From an uncultured beta proteobacterium (GTDB lineage Bacteria > Pseudomonadota > Gammaproteobacteria > Burkholderiales > Burkholderiaceae_C): a stretch of DNA of 56,760 nt. Location: positions 1-56,760 of the forward strand of contig CAIVLG010000270.1 in NCBI GenBank assembly GCA_903906695.1. Direction: 5' to 3'. A program made the translations under genes and the position numbers. The notes below the pieces were generated by a model. The model saw nothing but the letters and a program-made list of their open reading frames with translations. It did no database searches and was not told where the DNA came from. Shown here piece by piece: positions 55,161 to 56,760 of the stretch. How positions within the stretch are numbered: position 1 is the first letter of the stretch; each line of letters opens with the position of its first letter.

Positions 55161-56548
55161 GTTGCGAGCAACTCCGAGCGTGCGGCCACGAAGCCGGTCA
55201 TGGCCTGTTGATGAAGCGGGTGACGACCCTGGCTGACGCGCTTGACGCCACCGACCCAGACCGCGTCCACGGCGCTACTGCGATGACTGGCAAACACGTG
55301 GGCTGACAGCATGTCAGAAGCCTCAAGTCCGAGCAAGGCGGGGTGCGTGGCATCAAGTTCAACGAAGTCGGCCTGCTGACCGATGCGCAGTCCGGCAATG
55401 TTGCGACCCGCGGCCTGGGCACCGGAGTGCACCGCCTGCAAGGTCATGGCATCGGCCACATGCGGCTGCGCGGCGCTGGCCGCCACGTTGCGCTGGCGCG
55501 TCGCCAGGCGCTGGCTGTATTCGAGCAGCATCAGTTCCTCGGCAGCGTTGACACAGACGTGGCTGTCCGAGCCTATGCCCCACTGGCCGCCAGCCTGTTG
55601 CCAGGCGCCGAGGTCAAAAATGCCATCGCCGAGATTGGCCTCGGTGCTGGGGCACAGACCTGCGACGGCGCCGCTGGCGGCGGCCTGGTGGCATTCTTCG
55701 CCATCCATGTGCGTGGCATGGACCAGGCACCAGCGCGGGTTGACCGGCGCGTGATCGAGCAACCAGGCCACCGGGCGCTGGCCGCACCAGGCGATGCACG
55801 CCTCCACTTCCTGCACTTGTTCGGCAATGTGGATGTGAATCGGCGCAGTGGCGTCGATGGCATCGAGGCCGACGAGCACCTCGCGCAGTAAATCCGGTGG
55901 CACGGCGCGCAAGGAATGCGGTGCCAGCCCGAGGCGTGCGCCCTGTGCCTCGCAGTGGGGCTTGAGCGCTGTCAGCAGGCGCAGCATCGAATCGACCGAG
56001 CGGACGAAGCGACGCTGACCCGCGCTCGGCGCCAGAGCGCCAAAGCCACTGCTCTGGTACAGCACGGGCAGCAGCGTGAACCCGATGCCGCAGCGCTCGG
56101 CGGCGTGCAGCAGCGCCAGCGAAAGAGTCGCGTCGTCGGCGTAGGGACGGCCGTCGCTCTGATGATGCAGGTAGTGGAACTCGCAGACCGAGGTGTAACC
56201 GGCCTCCAGCATCTCGACGTAAAGGCCCAGCGCAATCGCCTCCAGCTGAGCCGGGTTCAGACGCGAGGCGAAACGGTACATCAGGGCGCGCCAACTCCAG
56301 AAGCTGTCCTGCGCCTGATCGCGGTATTCGGTCAATCCGGCCAGCGCACGCTGGAAGGCATGCGAGTGCAGATTGGGCATGCCGGGGATCAGCGGACCGC
56401 TTGATCGCATCGCATCAGCGCTTGCCTGAGCGTTGACTTGAACCTGGGTCAGTTGACCGTCATCGTTCCACTGCAACAGCACGTTGCGAGCCCATCCTGC
56501 GGGCAGCAGGGCGTGGTCGGCTAACAGGCGATTCAGTTCAGGCTTCAT
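55157..56548 (-). CDS. hutF: Formimidoylglutamate deiminase (HutF)
   Basis: Amidohydrolase that converts N-formiminoglutamate to N-formylglutamate and ammonia. Metal-binding motifs include PGMPNLHSHAFQRALAG near the N-terminus, PIHIHIAEQVQEVEAC in the middle, LVHATHMDGEE, and GIGSDSHVCVNAAEEL near the end. Start ATG 56548 (MKPELNRLLADHALL) gives 463 aa and overlaps the hutI stop by 4 bases (ATGA); a longer reading would overlap hutI heavily. The presence of HutF with HutG shows a five-step histidine pathway. Confidence 0.94.
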   Translation of the reverse strand: MKPELNRLLADHALLPAGWARNVLLQWNDDGQLTQVQVNAQASADAMRSSGPLIPGMPNLHSHAFQRALAGLTEYRDQAQDSFWSWRALMYRFASRLNPAQLEAIALGLYVEMLEAGYTSVCEFHYLHHQSDGRPYADDATLSLALLHAAERCGIGFTLLPVLYQSSGFGALAPSAGQRRFVRSVDSMLRLLTALKPHCEAQGARLGLAPHSLRAVPPDLLREVLVGLDAIDATAPIHIHIAEQVQEVEACIAWCGQRPVAWLLDHAPVNPRWCLVHATHMDGEECHQAAASGAVAGLCPSTEANLGDGIFDLGAWQQAGGQWGIGSDSHVCVNAAEELMLLEYSQRLATRQRNVAASAAQPHVADAMTLQAVHSGAQAAGRNIAGLRIGQQADFVELDATHPALLGLEASDMLSAHVFASHRSSAVDAVWVGGVKRVSQGRHPLHQQAMTGFVAARSELLAT

Positions 56549-56760
56549 TGAGCGATCCGTCCCTGGCGAACAATGCGCGGCAACGGTCGCTGCCCGAGCC
56601 AGTAGGCCAGCTCTGCCACGTCCTGCACCGGCCACAGTACAAAATTGGCAGGCGCGCCAACCCGGATCGTGCCATGGCTGTCCTGCAGTCCCAGGGCGCG
56701 TGCGGCGTGCCGCGTGACGCCAGCGACGGCTTCCGGAACCGTCAGTCGAAAAAGCGTGCA
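56545..56760 (-). CDS. hutI: Imidazolonepropionase (HutI), C-terminal part
   Basis: The last 71 codons are visible at the window edge. Translation of the minus strand from 56760 begins CTLFRLTVPEAVAGVTRHAA, continues RALGLQDSHGTIRVGAPANF and AELAYWLGQ, and ends GRIAQ with TGA at 56547-56545. This is the standard imidazolonepropionase C-terminus. The stop overlaps the hutF start as ATGA. The gene continues beyond the window, so completeness cannot be judged. Confidence 0.9.
   Translation of the reverse strand, partial: CTLFRLTVPEAVAGVTRHAARALGLQDSHGTIRVGAPANFVLWPVQDVAELAYWLGQRPLPRIVRQGRIAQ

Overview
The window is a gene-dense stretch of a betaproteobacterial chromosome, most likely Burkholderiales and probably Comamonadaceae (Rhodoferax or Polaromonas-like). 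Three things point there: the gene order sppA / maf-yceD-rpmF-plsX-fabHDG-acpP-fabF-rpoE-rseAB-mucD-lepA-lepB-DUF4845-rnc-era-recO-pdxJ-acpS-nagZ; a dispersed repeat between era and recO of a type I recognise from Comamonadaceae genomes; and the protein sequences. No database search was run. No rRNA, tRNA, CRISPR array, prophage or insertion sequence is visible.

Layout. Bases 1-2405 hold the 3' part of sppA and, convergently, a tetrapyrrole-methylase-family protein and maf/yceF. Bases 2431-8725 are the yceD-rpmF and fatty acid synthesis cluster. Bases 8738-12964 hold a small membrane protein, the envelope-stress sigma factor rpoE, its anti-sigma pair rseA/rseB, and the periplasmic protease mucD. 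After a 460-base intergenic region with a strong terminator comes a long co-directional run, 13429-21785: lepA, lepB, DUF4845, rnc, era, recO, pdxJ, acpS, nagZ and a SUI1/YciH protein. A tail-specific protease (prc) and a CBS-domain gene remnant follow.

Bases 25011-41000 are an envelope and export region. It contains a DUF2844-DUF3443 pair, whose second member looks like a pepsin-type two-lobed aspartic protease lipoprotein, directly followed by an MdtABC-type RND pump with its outer-membrane channel. Next come an LTXXQ (Spy-like) periplasmic protein, a MacA-permease-ATPase ABC exporter behind an FNR/Anr-like box, an eRF1-domain-like protein, and an alpha/beta-hydrolase remnant that shares its upstream region and a second FNR-like box with the eRF1-like gene.

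Bases 40815-50562 hold a UvrD/Rep helicase, an adenine deaminase, a PilZ protein coupled to a 26-codon small ORF, a type IV pilin followed by a REP-derived 21-bp tandem array, a radical SAM protein, a DUF3297 protein, a six-PAS GGDEF-EAL protein and a DUF465 protein. Bases 50739-54323 are a high-molecular-weight FabG, MaoC hydratase and thiolase operon. Bases 54348-56760 are the end of a histidine utilisation operon (hutI-hutF-hutG on the minus strand), of the type that degrades formiminoglutamate through N-formylglutamate.

Best leads: the DUF2844/DUF3443 pair as an unrecognised secreted aspartic-protease-like module tied to an RND pump; the two FNR-like boxes around the ABC exporter and eRF1-like genes; two copies of a bipartite REP element, one of which has grown into a 21-bp minisatellite; a palindrome centred on the rpmF -10 box; and a structured, terminator-ended transcript candidate upstream of lepA.
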